Part shown: positions 11,343-22,604 of the stretch, in pieces | How positions within the stretch are numbered: position 1 is the stretch's first letter | How the letters are laid out: the number at the start of each line of letters is the position of its first letter | From: Trametes villosa | Lineage: Eukaryota > Basidiomycota > Agaricomycetes > Polyporales > Polyporaceae | Assembly (NCBI GenBank): GCA_002964805.2 | Contig: PUDQ02000143.1 | Span: forward strand, 444,001 to 508,000 | DNA length: 64,000 bases | Direction of reading: 5' to 3' | The notes under the pieces: generated by a model | What the model saw: only the letters and a program-made list of their open reading frames with translations | Database searches by the model: none | Told to the model about the DNA's origin: nothing | Translations under genes and position numbers: made by a program

Positions 11343-11641
11343 AGTTCCCGGCTTGTTGTAGATTATAGGTCCACCATCAGTATATTACCATACATGCCGC
11401 CATTCGTCTCGGAACCTGCCACAGCGTGCTCGTTGACTCATTCATATATAGCATTTTGCGAGCAAGATGAATTTGAATGGAATGCCGGTGTCCGAGGGAC
11501 AGCTCCCTTCGCAAGAGAATACAACACAATAATGTATAGGCTCGGGAGCAGGATACACACGAAGAGTAGGTACGGAGCAACGATAAGACATCAGGACAGC
11601 GAGAGTAGAAAACACAACTGTTGGTCCACGACAAAACACGC

Positions 11642-13862
11642 TCAACTCAGCTGCGCGACGTTGCCCCCGCTCACCGGGCCCTGGTCGCCCTCCGCGGGCG
11701 CGCCGCCCTGCACCTCGTTCACCTTGGTACCCTGCCCGCTCGCCGCAAGCCCGGTCTGCGCCTGCGCAACAGCACTCGCGAGGCCGGCGTTGGGCGTCGC
11801 GCCGTGCTTCGCGATCTCGCTCTTGACGTTGTCGAGCAGCCGCTTGAGGTTGACGCGCTCGTTGACGAGCGCCATCCGCGCGCTCTCGAGGCTCTTGCGC
11901 TCGTCCTCGAGCAGCTCCTCGAGCTCCTCGAACTGCGCGGTCTTCAGCTCGAGCTTCGTGAGCGTGAGCTTGATGAGCGACGCGAGCGTCGAGCGGATCT
12001 GGAGGTCCTCAGCGTCGGCGAGCGCGCCCGCGGCCTTCGACGCGGACTTGAGCGCGAGGTCGGCTGCGCGGACGACCTTGGAGTGCGGGATTGCCTTTGC
12101 CGCGCGCTGGGCTTGGGACGCGCTGGCTTGCGAGTCGACCTGCATGTCGTCTTGCGCTGGCTGGCCTTCCGTGGACGCGGCGGCATCGCCAGAGGGCTCC
12201 GCCTCCTTCAACTTGTCCTCGTCCATCTTCTCTCCCTCCTTCTTCTCCTCACCCTCAGCGGGCTTGCTCTCGCCCTCCGCCTCCGCCTTCTGGTCCTCCG
12301 CAGACTCCTCCTTCGTGCCGGTGGTCGTAAGCTGGTGGAGGGCCGTCTTCGCAGCCTCAGCGGCGACCCCGGGGCTGATCACGCCGGCAAGGAACGCAAC
12401 CACGCTCATGACCGGGTTATCCGCCTGCTCGAACGGCACGCGCGCATACCGCAAAGGACCCAAGTCGCCCTCCGCAGCGACGTAGGGGTCCTCGATAGGC
12501 AGCTGGAGGAACTTGCGGATACACTGCTGGGCGGTGCGCGTGCCAACGTGCTCCTCGATCGCGGACCAGTCGTCGTCGTACATCTCGACACCCTCGAGGA
12601 GAAGGAGGATCTCCTGGTCCGTCCAGTCGTCGTCCGCCGCCGTGCCCGCCGCCTGGTGCACGCCATTTGCGCTCGTCGCGCTGGTGAGCTTGACGAAGTC
12701 ACCGCTATACATGTGCGAGGGGAAGCGGCCGTCGAGGTAGCAGGGCGGGCAGAGCTCGAAGTTCTTCTGCTTCAGGGAGTGATACCTGACAGAGGTGCAA
12801 TCGACGCCGCAAGTATCGCACTGGTACTTGATCGTTGTCGGGTTGTCGCCAGATACGCCGTTCGCGCCATTCGCCAGAGACGCAGCCTCGCCGGAGGTGA
12901 CTGGCCGCGAGGATTTGGCTGAAGTCTGGTATATTGAGTTCCGGAGTTCAAGAGAGGCGGGGGTGGGAGTGGAAGGCTTGGTTGCACCGTTAACCGCGGC
13001 TTGGGCATTCGGTTCCTTTGGCCGAGTTCCGGGGTGCAGAGACTGCAGGCCACGGGGGGTGTCCAGGATGACGCGGAAATGGCCAGTGAAGGGTGGCGCG
13101 AGGGCTGCAGGTCGCTGGTCCGGGTCGATCTGGGGGAGCCTGAGCAACGCGAAGGCCGTTGAACCACACATGTTGCCATACCTGGTAGTTAATCAACCCC
13201 CACTGTTCAAGAAACGCGTGAACGCGCATGATGGCGCACACGTCGCCCGCGAGATTCCTCCGGCACGCGGTGACAGTCAGGTATTCTGACGGCCTGAGGC
13301 GGTACGTGTTGATCATGAAGTCGCGGTAGTCCTTGTAGATGGCGGGCGTCTTGGAGCGGTGTCGCGAGTTGAAGAACTCGGGGAGAGCCCTGCGCTCGAT
13401 AGGGTGGATTTTCGACATGTCGAACCACGCCGCGTACGAGGGGATGATGACCTCGTGCGTCTGCGCGGCGAGGTACTTGCGGGCCTGCTCCTCGAGTCGC
13501 AGTCGCGTGGCTTCGAGCTGGGCGGGGTCCTCGTCGTCGTTTTCGTCCGCGGACTCGGCCTCCTCGTCAGCGGCGTCCGCGCCCTCCGCCATCGACACGT
13601 CTCCGCTGTCGTCTCCGTTCTCCCCATCCCCCTCGGCTTTCAAAAGACGCGCGGGTATCGCGCTCGCCGGCTCTGCCGATGAACCCGCCGCGACGGGTGG
13701 CAGGTTGCCAATGTCGCCGCCCTGTATCGGCTCGAGTTCGCTGCGCTTTCCCACCGCGTTTTCGGGGTCGACGGGGGTGACTCCTTGGTTGACCGTAAGA
13801 CGGATGCGCTTGGCTTCAGAGGATACCGGCGCCGGCGACGCCGTTCGTTTTGGCGAGGACAT
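11642..13862 (-). CDS. SWI3/RSC8 (SMARCC)-type subunit of a SWI/SNF-class chromatin remodelling complex
   Basis: Two exons (13182-13862 and 11642-13129) give about 722 residues. The order of domains is diagnostic. A SWIRM domain lies at about residues 133-230 ([26 protein letters not shown] to LINYQ-IDPD). A ZZ-type zinc finger follows (CDTCGVDC, then CPPCYLDG). A SANT domain comes next ([19 protein letters not shown], then [13 protein letters not shown]). An acidic/Lys-Glu-rich linker leads to a C-terminal coiled coil ([18 protein letters not shown]). Such subunits dimerise and scaffold the remodeller that moves nucleosomes in the nucleus. The acidic N-terminus (residues 77-115) is low complexity. 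It is transcribed divergently from the PPR gene with 178 bp between the two starts. Whether it belongs to the SWI/SNF or RSC version cannot be decided here. Confidence 0.93.
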
Positions 13863-14040
13863 TGCGGGGTGAGACTATGGCGGTTCGAATGAAGTAGCAC
13901 AGCGTAATAGGCGCCCGTGGGTGCGCTGTGAGTGAAGACGCCGGAGGCGCCGGTCACGACGACGAGAACCTCTACCACGACGGCGACGACGACTACGACG
14001 ACTTTAAAGGCCCCCTGGCTCTTTCTCCCGACCTTAGCCC
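13863..14040. promoter_or_regulatory. Short bidirectional promoter region
   Basis: 178 bases separate the start codons of the SWI3-like gene (-) and the PPR-like gene (+). It holds a run of GACGAC/GACGGC type repeats (13955-14005) and no TATA box, as expected for housekeeping genes. Confidence 0.5.
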
Positions 14041-16242
14041 ATGGCATCATGGGTGCTCGCGCACCCGCCATGGCAGACACTCGCTCGGGTTCGGCTCCGC
14101 TGGGACGTCCTCGTCAAGTCCGGCACATGGACTAGCAAACAATTCCTGAGCACACCGACGCTCGCGATGGAGACCCCTGCTATGCGAGAGGTCAAGGCGT
14201 ACCCATACCCGGTAGCGGCACCGGATGCCTCGCTGTTCGAGGAGACCACGGACGAGTACCACGAAGCAGCGTCCGACGCGCATTTGGACACGGGGCTCTA
14301 CCCCCTGCACGTCGCGGTCGATCATCCGAGCATGATGCTGAAGAATCTCGTGAAAGCGGGCCAGTATAGTGATGCAGCGCGGGTTCACTCCGAGCTCCTG
14401 GACATGGGCGTCGAAATCCCCCCGCACCCCGTCTATCACTTCGCTGCTCGCCAGGCCCTCCACGACGCGGCGCTTCCGCAGCGAGAGAGATTGGAGACGT
14501 TTGCGAAGTGGTGGTCGCTCGTCCCTCTGCGCGCGGAAGTTGATGAAGCTCGACGGGTAGTCAACAGCGTTCTTGCGGAACTCCTTCGCAACGACGCGAC
14601 TCCTGACATACCGCTGGTCATCCGGTTCGCCCTCCTCGCTGCCTCAAAGGGGTTCGCTCGCGACGTCGCGGACGATGTTGTACCGGTGGTCGCTCGGTAC
14701 GCCCCGAGCCAAGTCTTCCTGCGCTTCCTCGAGGAGTTCTGCGCCGCCGCTCAGAATTTCGACAAAACAGCGACCAACGGCGGCGGAAGTCCTCAAGCCA
14801 CCACAGAACACATACCCTCCTCCGATCTCACGTCCTGGTATCGCTCGGCGATGAAGGAGCTGGCTCTCGCCGGCAAGACGCATACCGCCGTTCAAGTGCT
14901 GCAGACGGCGCGCTCGCGCGACATCCACGTCAGCCGGAAGACATACGCTGTTCTCCTCAGACGTCTCCGCCACGAGTCGGCTACCGAAGATCTTGCTGCA
15001 GTGCAGGGTCACTTCGATAAGCAATGGGGAGATCGAGACTGGCTTGAAACCCGCGGGAAGAAGGCTACCTTGACTCCCTCGGAGGATCCTCGTCACGCGC
15101 ACATCCCTCCCGCCGACCTCTCGCAGGAGCCAACGGAACATGCGGTCCCATCCGACCCTGTGGCTTCTGAGCTGCAAGCGATGGTCACGATAGCCAGAAC
15201 GTTGAAGCACGCTATACCTACAGGGAACGTACTGTGGCCTGCCGCAACGCTGTCGGAGGTCATAACGCTCTTCGTGAAGGCGGACCGGTCCACGCTGCTA
15301 CGCCGGCTCCGTGCACGGGCCTACCAGCATACCAAGCTCGTCCTCCACTGGGCCCTCGCGGAGATGATGCACCACGATGCCCGCCGCCATTCCTTGAACG
15401 CCATCATGAAAGTGTTCGAATCCCACTTCCATGTCGTCGGCGTCCCCCGAGGCTTCGCCGACGAAGCCTGGACGCAACGCAGCGGGGTTCGTTCGAAGGG
15501 GATCGCACTGTGGCGCCCATACATCCGTCGCAAGCTCGCGCCATCTCGTGCACACACGCTCTTCGTCTGGGGGGTCTATCTCTCCCGGGCTACCACGCGG
15601 ACACAGGCGCGGCGGCTCTACGTCCAACTCCTGGAGGACGTCGCAGCATCTCGGGACGTGCCTGCCTCCGCTGTCCCGCACCTCGCCGCTCTGCCAGGCT
15701 GGGAGCCAACGACCAACCCCGAGGAATACCTCGATGCCGTTCCTCCCCCCTCTCTCTTCGACACCGCCCATTTCGCGCTCTTCATGAAGGCGTTCCAGCG
15801 GCTGGAGGTACCCACACGGGCCGGGCGCGTCATGGTCGACATGTACGCGCTGGGGATCAGGCCCGATGGCGCCGTCTTCCTGCCCTTCGTGTACTCGCTT
15901 CTGTTCCCGCCGTCGGAGGGTGCGGCCACGGTCGTGCTGGACTTCTACGAGAAGGAAATCGAGAACGCAGACGCGCTCGCCCCTTCGGTCGGACAGCCAC
16001 AGACTCAGGCGGACTCTCCTCTGCCCCCTGGCCGATGCGCGCAGCGGGACGCGCTGAAGACGGAGACGCTTGCCTTCATATATGCGGGCGTCATGCGCCG
16101 GCTGCTCACGGACGGCCGCGAGGCAGAAGCCCAGCAAGTCGCACAGCGCTTTGCTGCCCGGGTCCCGTACTCTCAAGGGACCAACACCGCCGTCGACAAC
16201 GTCCTTCGCATGCCCGCCATCGCCTCCGTCGTGTGGTCCTAG
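14041..16242 (+). CDS. Pentatricopeptide-repeat-like protein, probably mitochondrial
   Basis: A single uninterrupted frame of 733 codons, in contrast to the intron-rich neighbours. The N-terminus is basic and lacks acidic residues for about the first 40 positions (RVRLRWDVLVKSGTWTSK), like a mitochondrial presequence. Helical-repeat segments resemble PPR units (LVKAGQYSDAARVHSELLDM; AGKTHTAVQVLQTARSRDIHVSRKTY; RAGRVMVDMYALGIRPDGAVF). PPR proteins bind organellar RNA in processing or translation; this role is inferred from repeat shape only. Alternative: a more general TPR-like alpha-solenoid protein. No catalytic motif is visible. Confidence 0.65.
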   Translation: MASWVLAHPPWQTLARVRLRWDVLVKSGTWTSKQFLSTPTLAMETPAMREVKAYPYPVAAPDASLFEETTDEYHEAASDAHLDTGLYPLHVAVDHPSMMLKNLVKAGQYSDAARVHSELLDMGVEIPPHPVYHFAARQALHDAALPQRERLETFAKWWSLVPLRAEVDEARRVVNSVLAELLRNDATPDIPLVIRFALLAASKGFARDVADDVVPVVARYAPSQVFLRFLEEFCAAAQNFDKTATNGGGSPQATTEHIPSSDLTSWYRSAMKELALAGKTHTAVQVLQTARSRDIHVSRKTYAVLLRRLRHESATEDLAAVQGHFDKQWGDRDWLETRGKKATLTPSEDPRHAHIPPADLSQEPTEHAVPSDPVASELQAMVTIARTLKHAIPTGNVLWPAATLSEVITLFVKADRSTLLRRLRARAYQHTKLVLHWALAEMMHHDARRHSLNAIMKVFESHFHVVGVPRGFADEAWTQRSGVRSKGIALWRPYIRRKLAPSRAHTLFVWGVYLSRATTRTQARRLYVQLLEDVAASRDVPASAVPHLAALPGWEPTTNPEEYLDAVPPPSLFDTAHFALFMKAFQRLEVPTRAGRVMVDMYALGIRPDGAVFLPFVYSLLFPPSEGAATVVLDFYEKEIENADALAPSVGQPQTQADSPLPPGRCAQRDALKTETLAFIYAGVMRRLLTDGREAEAQQVAQRFAARVPYSQGTNTAVDNVLRMPAIASVVWS

Positions 16243-17679
16243 TCCCCGACGCAGTCGCCGGGTGAGCGCGCACGCCCTCTCCGCCTGGGAGCTTCGGCCG
16301 CTAACGCTTTGTGGCGCAGGCTAGTCGTTCGCGGTCACACCGCTCGCTCCGTGCACCAGCGCGATGCCCACATCCCCCGGAAAGCCTATACGCCGTCGCG
16401 GACTTTCGACGCTCATTTGTCCGACCGGCGCGTTCTAACAGGGGCCGGCTCCTCCGTAGGCGGAAGGAGGTAATGCTCCTCCGAGAAAGGAGCACGGTAG
16501 TGCTCTCACGGCTCTTATTGAGCGCGTGCGGCGAGAGCGGTACCACTCAGCAGCGACGGATAGACGGGATTCAGGAGGTGTCTGCATGGGCCATGGAGCT
16601 GGATGGACGTTCTTACACTAGCGATAAACCCATGACACCGCAACTCGTACACGGTTCGTACCTTCGGGCCTGCCCACATGTTGCAGTTATTCACCGGACA
16701 CTCGTTCTGTGCAGTTCATTTAGACGCATTAGTCCGTCTGAACGCAGCCCTTCTGTTTGGCCTCATGGTCCGCGTTCTTACGACAGCCTAATACGTCGAC
16801 GTATGCTCTCGCCTGACGACGGCGAAGCACTCCTTCGGTCCGGCGTGCACCTGCCTCTCTTGTGGGATCGGTCTCCGCGGCGTGTCGGCGTACTATCTTG
16901 TGCTATTCACGTCTTCGAAGCCGTAAGCTAGACCTACGACGCTCGGCTCGAAGCCGGACGCCATCACGGCATGCCTAGTGGACCACGCCGGCGCTCGGGC
17001 GATTCCCCCCGGACTAAGACTGTACCCCGCGGTGCCGCGAAGGGGATGAATGCGGTTCGGTGAGCTTTCCTATGGAAGACCTCAGAGTTCTCGTCCCACT
17101 GAGCGCAGCTAGAAGTTCTGGCGTGCCTGGCGCAAGGCATCTTAGAATGTCATAATAAATGCGTCATGTCAGATGACAAGGCATCTCCCCCACATGAGGT
17201 CGCTCCCTTGTGCACTTACCAGGATGCCAGTACGTTTCAGCCGCACGTTGCCGCCGTTCATCTGTCTTCCTCAAGGCTCCTCGCTTCTCCGGTCATGCTG
17301 TAGATGAGGCTGCGAGGCTGGTGCGCCCGGTTCTCTTCATTCTCTCTGCTTACTCGGTTGGAAGATGACAATGACGAAACTTGGCGAATATGGAATCGGC
17401 ATTTCCAAGCACGATGTGTGGGGGGCTGCGGGACGCCCGGTTATCGGGCATGGCGCGCGATGCGCCTTGTTCAGCGGCGGCCAGGCTATGCTCGCTTCTG
17501 CGTCCACCGTGCATGCAGGCGAGTTCTGTTGATTGATTGTCACGGTCTCCACCGACCTGTGTCGGAGTTCGGGTTCTCGCCGCTGTCGGGGACAATAAGA
17601 AGCTCCTCCCTTTCGCCGGTGAGCGCGTCCACCCGCTCGCCCTCATAGCTTAGCGGTGCGTCTCTGCTTGAGATAAGGT
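16243..17679. other. 1.4-kb gene-poor stretch
   Basis: A plus-strand open frame at 16311-16931 (206 codons) is arginine/serine-rich without any motif and looks like chance openness in GC-rich DNA. No tRNA, rRNA or repeat was recognised. The P450 promoter must lie near the right end. Confidence 0.45.
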
Positions 17680-20019
17680 ATGCTTCTCTACGCCGTGGTC
17701 GCTGGCGGGGTCGCTTGGGCACTGTGGACGCTGCTCCGTCCTCTGTTCGTGAAGTCGCCGCTGGACGTTGTCGCAGGTCCCCCATCTACGTCGATCGTAT
17801 CTGGTGCGTGGGTGTGCGATCTAGATAGTGAATATCGCTGATCCCACGCTTGTCCCGCAGGTAACCTTGCCGAGCTCTTCGACTCGGATGCTTGGGGGTT
17901 CCATGACAAGGTTTCTACAGAGTATGGCGGGGTCGTGAAGCTCCATGCCGTACTCGGGGTGAGTTGCCCCTCTCAGTTCTTCTTCCTGCTGTACTGATTA
18001 AGGTGTGCGATTCGTAGCGCAAATGGCTCTATGTGTTCGACCCCGCCGCCCTGCAAGCTATTGTTCTCCGAGAGCAAGGCACCTATGATCAGATTGAGTG
18101 GCTCATACGGTGAGGACATAGAATGAATTACGCTTCGCTTGGTTGGTTGACCCTAGCACCCTCTATAGATCCAACAATCTGTTGCTCGGTTCAGGTCTTT
18201 TGAGTGTTCTCGGTATGTGTGCAACGGTTTGCTATAAGTTACGCACACACAAGCAGCCTTTTACCATTTTTTACAGGTGACGTACACCGCAAACAGCGCA
18301 AGATGCTCACGCCCGTGTTCTCGGCGAAGCATCTTCGCGACCTGACGCCCGTCTTCTACGAAGTCGCGAACAGGGTGAGTGCAAGCGCGTCTCCGATACT
18401 ATCCTCGGCTCTTTTTGATGCTGCAGGTAGCTCGTAAATGCGATCGCACAGCGCGTTGAGGAAGCTCCTCGCGACCTCGACGTGCTTGAGTGGATGGGTC
18501 GTACCGCCCTGGAGATCATCGGCCAGGCTGGGATGGGACATTCGTTCGATCCGCTTACGTCGGATGATGCGTCCGACCCGTTTACTCGAGCTGCGAAGGA
18601 TTACCTGTACGTCTTCCCTATATTCTGCGCGATAGCTCGGTATTAAATACAAACAGACCTCTCTCATTCACCCCTGAGATGATGGTTGTACGGCAAACCT
18701 CGCCGCTTCTTACACGACTGGGCCCTGCATGGCTTCGGCGTTGGATTGTCGACCGCATTCCCATTACGCGCACGCAAAAGCTCAAGCGTGTAGTGGATAC
18801 CTTGCACCAAACCTCGGTCAAGATCATCGAAGAGAAGAAGGCTGCCCTCCGGAAGGGGGAATATGCCGCGGGGAAAGATATTATGAGCGTCCTGCGTAAG
18901 CTCCAACGATTGTACCACAGAGAGCACGATTTGACAACCCTATCCGCAGTCAAGGCAAACATGGCCGTCGAAGAATCTGAACGGCTGCCGGACGAGCAGA
19001 TTGTAGGACAGATCAAGTACATCGCCCGCAGCTTCCTTACGAGAACGCTATCTGAACACACTCCGCTTCAGCACGCTGCTTTTTGCAGCTACGGATACGA
19101 CCTCGCACGTTATGGCGCAAGTCCTACAGCTCCTATCCGAGAACCCCGATGTCCAGACCAAGGTTCGGCAGGAAATCCTCGCAGCAGGGGATGGATACAT
19201 CCCGTACGACACCCTGCACTCACTTCCATACCTCGACGCGATTTGCAAAGAGACGCTTCGCTTGTGGGTGTTACTTCCTCTCCATGTTGTTTTAAGCACT
19301 CACCCAGTTCCATTGCAGGTTTCCGCCGACACCAATCGTGCTTCGCGAGTGAGTTTTCCCATCTCTCACTCTACCCTAGCTCATCTCACGCACACATGTA
19401 GGGCATTCCGGGACACCACTCTTCCATTGTCCCGACCCATGCGCGGCAGCGATGGGTCCATGCTGGACCACGTCGCCATCCCCAAAGGCACCAACGTGCT
19501 CGTCGGCGTGAGAGCATGCAATCGCAACAAGGCTTTATGGGGCGAGGATGCCGAGGAGTGGAAGCCCGAACGCTGGCTCAAGCCCCTTCCTAAGGCTTTG
19601 GAGGACGCGTCTATTCCTGGGGTCTACTCCCACATGTGCGTGCCTCTTTCTTGATTCCCTAGAGCGTAGCAATACTGATGTCTGGTGCCAGGATGACGTT
19701 TGCCGGCGGAGGGAGATCATGCGTGTAAGTACTCTGAGGCCGGGTCATTACTTGACAGGACGCTGACGGCATCCAAAGCGGCTTTACCTTGGCTCAGCTT
19801 GAGATGAGTACGTGCTCGCGCCGTCTGAATCACTGCGCCGACTGACAAGCCGCCGTAGAGGTCGTGCTGTCGAGCCTTCTCGCGAACTTCACCTTCGAGC
19901 GCTGCGAGAAGCCCATCTTCTGGCACATATCGGCGATCACCTTCCCGAGCGCGGCAAAGGACAGCATGAAGCCCGAGATGTGGCTCAGGGTGGGACGGTA
20001 CACTGGCGAGGCAGCATAG
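17680..20019 (+). CDS. Cytochrome P450 monooxygenase (same family as the 51-62 kb array)
   Basis: Starts MLLYAVVAGGVAWALW, a membrane anchor, followed by a short proline hinge. About 14 exons share the splice positions of the four array genes. The frame is intact through KQRKMLTPVFSAKHLRDLTPVFYEV (C-helix region) and WMGRTALEIIGQAGMGHSFDPL. The I-helix is FAATDTTSHVM, the K-helix ETLRL, the PERW motif WKPERWLKPLP, and the heme loop FAGGGRSCVGF with the thiolate Cys completed across an intron. The product is an ER-anchored oxygenase using a P450 reductase. The CYP family number is not assigned from memory and the substrate is unknown. It is the most divergent of the five related copies (for example YLPLSFTPEMMVVRQ in place of the PVAT-type segment) and stands 31 kb away from the array. 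Confidence 0.9.
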
Positions 20020-20499
20020 AGCACAACAGAGGTTGGGCTTGCTTGCGAGGTTTCGGAGAGCTCTCGTTTCTAGGTTGCTGTAAGCCACTCCACGGCGTAC
20101 TGTAGCATATCACACAGGAGTCGAATTTCTTGCCCCGAGATAGACTGCCCATACATAGGATTGACAACCGGGGTCTGGCAAGTTCTCATAAGCCGTTCGC
20201 GAATGAGCCCATGTACAAATGGCATGTCATCGGAGGAAAGCAAACAAAATATATTGCTTGTCCCATCTGGAAATCAAGAACGTCTACCGCGCTTCATTCT
20301 ACCACATTCGCGCCGTCATGCTGCCGTCTGCGGTATCTCTACAACACCAGTCTAAGATTGGCATCCCGGTCAAGAAGCTCGGAAACGTGGCGGAGCCGCA
20401 AACGCGTCCGATACCTCTGGTTCTCACAGCACGCGCACGTACCTACACCCACAAAAGCTGGTCAGCACCCCATTGCACAAGAAAAAAACCAGCAGAAGT
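20020..20499. other. Convergent 3' flanks of P450 and F-box genes
   Basis: 480 bases. On the minus strand a possible extra terminal exon of the F-box gene (about 20339-20440) could lie here; otherwise no gene is seen. Confidence 0.4.
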
Positions 20500-22011
20500 T
20501 CACTCACGGCAATAGTCATCCGTCTCGCGCATCACGAGCCTGCAAACCGTCACCCTTGCCAGGTCCAGCACGTCCTCCTCCGCCACGAAGCAGCAATTGA
20601 TCACCCCAACCTCCTCGATCGGGTCCGCGCCCGCGCCCGCCAGGTCATCCACCGCATACCGGCTCCGCACGAGGTCAACAAGCGCGCTCCCGCGCAAATG
20701 CCCGCACCAGCGCAGGTCGAGTCTTGCGAGGCGCGGGCAGAGCGCGCGCGGACCATGCAGCAGCTGCACCGTCGCGTCCGAGATCGAGGACTCGTGCAGG
20801 CGGAGCTCGCGCAGGCCGGGCAGGGCGGCGAAGCATTCGGCGAAGGTCTCGGGGTCCAGGTCGATGTCGTGCAGCTCGAGGAGCGCGAGGGGTGGGGAGG
20901 AGGCGTGGAGGAAGCGCGTGAGGCTCGGTCCGATCGGGCGTTGGCGGTACCCGAGGTCTTCGAGCGAGCGGAGGCGGAGCTCGCGCAGGGAGGGAGCGTG
21001 GATGTGCGGGAGGAGCTCGTTCATGTCGGTTGGTCCGTACAAGGTGAGGGAGGTGAGGGATGGAAGGGGGGCAGCCCGATCTTCGTCTTGCTCGGGGATG
21101 TACTCGTGTTCGTATATGAAAGGCATCGATAGGGTGAGGGTCTGGAGCTCCGGGAGGTGCTCTAAGATGGATATGATCCCCGTGGCGGAAAGCGGGCGGT
21201 GGGCCGGGCTTTCCTTCACTTCGAGCGTGAGCCCGGTGAGATGGGCAGGGAATATGGGGGTCGCGGGGACGGTCGTAGAGACGTAGGACAGCGAAGACAG
21301 CTTGGGCGCATTGTCGACAGTGAGTGTTCCTGCGAGCCGAGCGAGATCCGGCGCCCCTCCCGCGTCCGCCTCATCGAGGGCCGCCGTCTTGATGTCCACC
21401 TCGCGCAGCTCCGGCAGCGGGCGTCTGCACGCCGCAAGGACAACATCCGCATGGAACAGCGAGTCCGTCTCGACAGTCAACGACCTCCACTGCGCGCTCC
21501 GCTCCACCAGCAGCGCCACGACCTCCGCGACAGCCCGCGCAGGCACCCTCCACGACGCAGTGACGGTAACATGCAGGCGCACGCCGCGCGCCATCCCCAG
21601 CCAGAAGCGCGTGCGCTCGAGCACCTGCGCGTCGTCGCACTTCGCGTACACGTGCGTCCACACCTGTGGCGCCTGCGCGGCCTTGCGCCACGCGGCGCAG
21701 ACGTGCGCGACGACGAGCGGCGCGCGCGTCCAGCCTGAGCCGTCCGCGACGCAGTGCGCGAAGATCTTGACGAGCAGCTCCTCGGGGAGGCGCCGCGCGA
21801 GCGTGATGAGGCCCGTGCAGCGCTCGATGGCGGCGCGGTGCTTGGCTTGGTCGTAGCGGAGGTCGCGGATGCGGCTGACGAGGTCTTGGATCTCCTCTTC
21901 GAGGTCGGCGATGGCGGCCTCGTGGGCGTGGATGGTGTCCCGTGCCGCTTGAACCACCTCGGGTGTTGGCTCTAGACGATACCGGAGGCGTTCCTCGTCC
22001 GTTAAGAACAT
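20500..22011 (-). CDS. F-box protein with leucine-rich-repeat-like C-terminal part
   Basis: One long exon encodes 503 residues. An N-terminal coiled coil (HEAAIADLEEEIQDLVSRIRDL) precedes an F-box-like segment (LARRLPEELLVKIFAHCVAD, then HVCAAWRKAAQAPQVWTHVY). Irregular leucine-rich repeats follow (LPELQTLTL, APSLRELRLRSLEDL, LPGLRELRLHESSISDATV, CPRLARLDLRWCGHL). This arrangement is typical of the large mushroom F-box family, in which the F-box would bind Skp1 in an SCF ubiquitin ligase and the LRR part a substrate. The stop codon (TGA, 20500-20502) lies inside a perfect donor-like gtgagt with a branch-like gctgac and a tgtag acceptor downstream. A further exon of about 35 codons ending near 20339 is therefore possible, and the true C-terminus is uncertain. 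Confidence 0.82.
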   Translation of the reverse strand: MFLTDEERLRYRLEPTPEVVQAARDTIHAHEAAIADLEEEIQDLVSRIRDLRYDQAKHRAAIERCTGLITLARRLPEELLVKIFAHCVADGSGWTRAPLVVAHVCAAWRKAAQAPQVWTHVYAKCDDAQVLERTRFWLGMARGVRLHVTVTASWRVPARAVAEVVALLVERSAQWRSLTVETDSLFHADVVLAACRRPLPELREVDIKTAALDEADAGGAPDLARLAGTLTVDNAPKLSSLSYVSTTVPATPIFPAHLTGLTLEVKESPAHRPLSATGIISILEHLPELQTLTLSMPFIYEHEYIPEQDEDRAAPLPSLTSLTLYGPTDMNELLPHIHAPSLRELRLRSLEDLGYRQRPIGPSLTRFLHASSPPLALLELHDIDLDPETFAECFAALPGLRELRLHESSISDATVQLLHGPRALCPRLARLDLRWCGHLRGSALVDLVRSRYAVDDLAGAGADPIEEVGVINCCFVAEEDVLDLARVTVCRLVMRETDDYCRE

Positions 22012-22395
22012 GATGTGCGCGCCTGTGAACGCCCCAAATCCCCTTCAATGCTTCACCATGCGGAAGTAGTCAGGACCTTGACTTACAAGTGAAACAGCGA
22101 TACTTCTCAGCGGAATGCTGGCAACAGTCCGTCGGAAGATAAACCTTTCTAAGACGAAGCCGACACCTGATACACGGTCACTACCGTGACAGGGCTAATA
22201 TAAAACAATAACAATACAAGAGCAGTTCTAAGAGAGGTGAAGCAAGAAGGAGGTCAAGTTGCGAAGTGGTCGCGAAGACACCTGAAGCGGTGACGACATA
22301 TTGCTGCTTACTCAGCCAGCGCCCACAGACACCCATACAAGTCTGAGCTTGCACCGTGTACTGAATATGCATACAACTAGCCGAATGAGAGGCAC
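22012..22395. other. Region between F-box gene and tRNA gene
   Basis: 384 bases, promoter side of the F-box gene. Nothing else recognised. Confidence 0.5.
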
Positions 22396-22467
22396 AGCAA
22401 CTTGACGCAGTGGAAGCGTGCAGGGCTCATAACCCTGAAGTCCCTGGATCGAAACCAGGAGTTGCTA
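22396..22467 (+). tRNA. Initiator tRNA-Met (CAU), intronless
   Basis: The 72-nt cloverleaf has perfect 7-bp acceptor pairing (AGCAACT with AGTTGCT) and discriminator A. The anticodon arm is CAGGG-CTCATAA-CCCTG. The T arm is CCTGG-ATCGAAA-CCAGG. Hallmarks of the eukaryotic initiator are the A1:T72 pair and the T loop beginning A (ATCGAAA instead of TTCGAAA). The internal promoter boxes are present (A box TGACGCAGTGG; B box GGATCGAAACC). Confidence 0.93.
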
Positions 22468-22474
22468 ACTTGCA

Positions 22475-22480
22475 TTTTTT
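22475..22480 (+). terminator. RNA polymerase III terminator of the tRNA gene
   Basis: A run of six T residues starts seven bases after the discriminator base, as expected for Pol III termination. Confidence 0.85.
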
Positions 22481-22604
22481 CTTAACCTCACACAGTATAA
22501 TCGTCATCCCACGCACTCGTACTTTCAGACTCGCTCCTTCGTCTGGTAAAATCGACTGTAGGCTGTGATATATCGCACTCGGACGTTGGATACATGACAC
22601 GCCC

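Noticed and set aside
11394..12922. Two long plus-strand open frames
   Set aside because: Both are antisense to the SWI3-like gene and composed of Arg/Leu or Ser runs typical of reading GC-rich coding DNA backwards.
15234..16265. 343-codon plus-strand frame
   Set aside because: Second frame of the PPR-like gene; no motif and Arg-rich composition.
16311..16931. 206-codon plus frame after the PPR gene
   Set aside because: No motif, no signal peptide, and no supporting splice or promoter sites.
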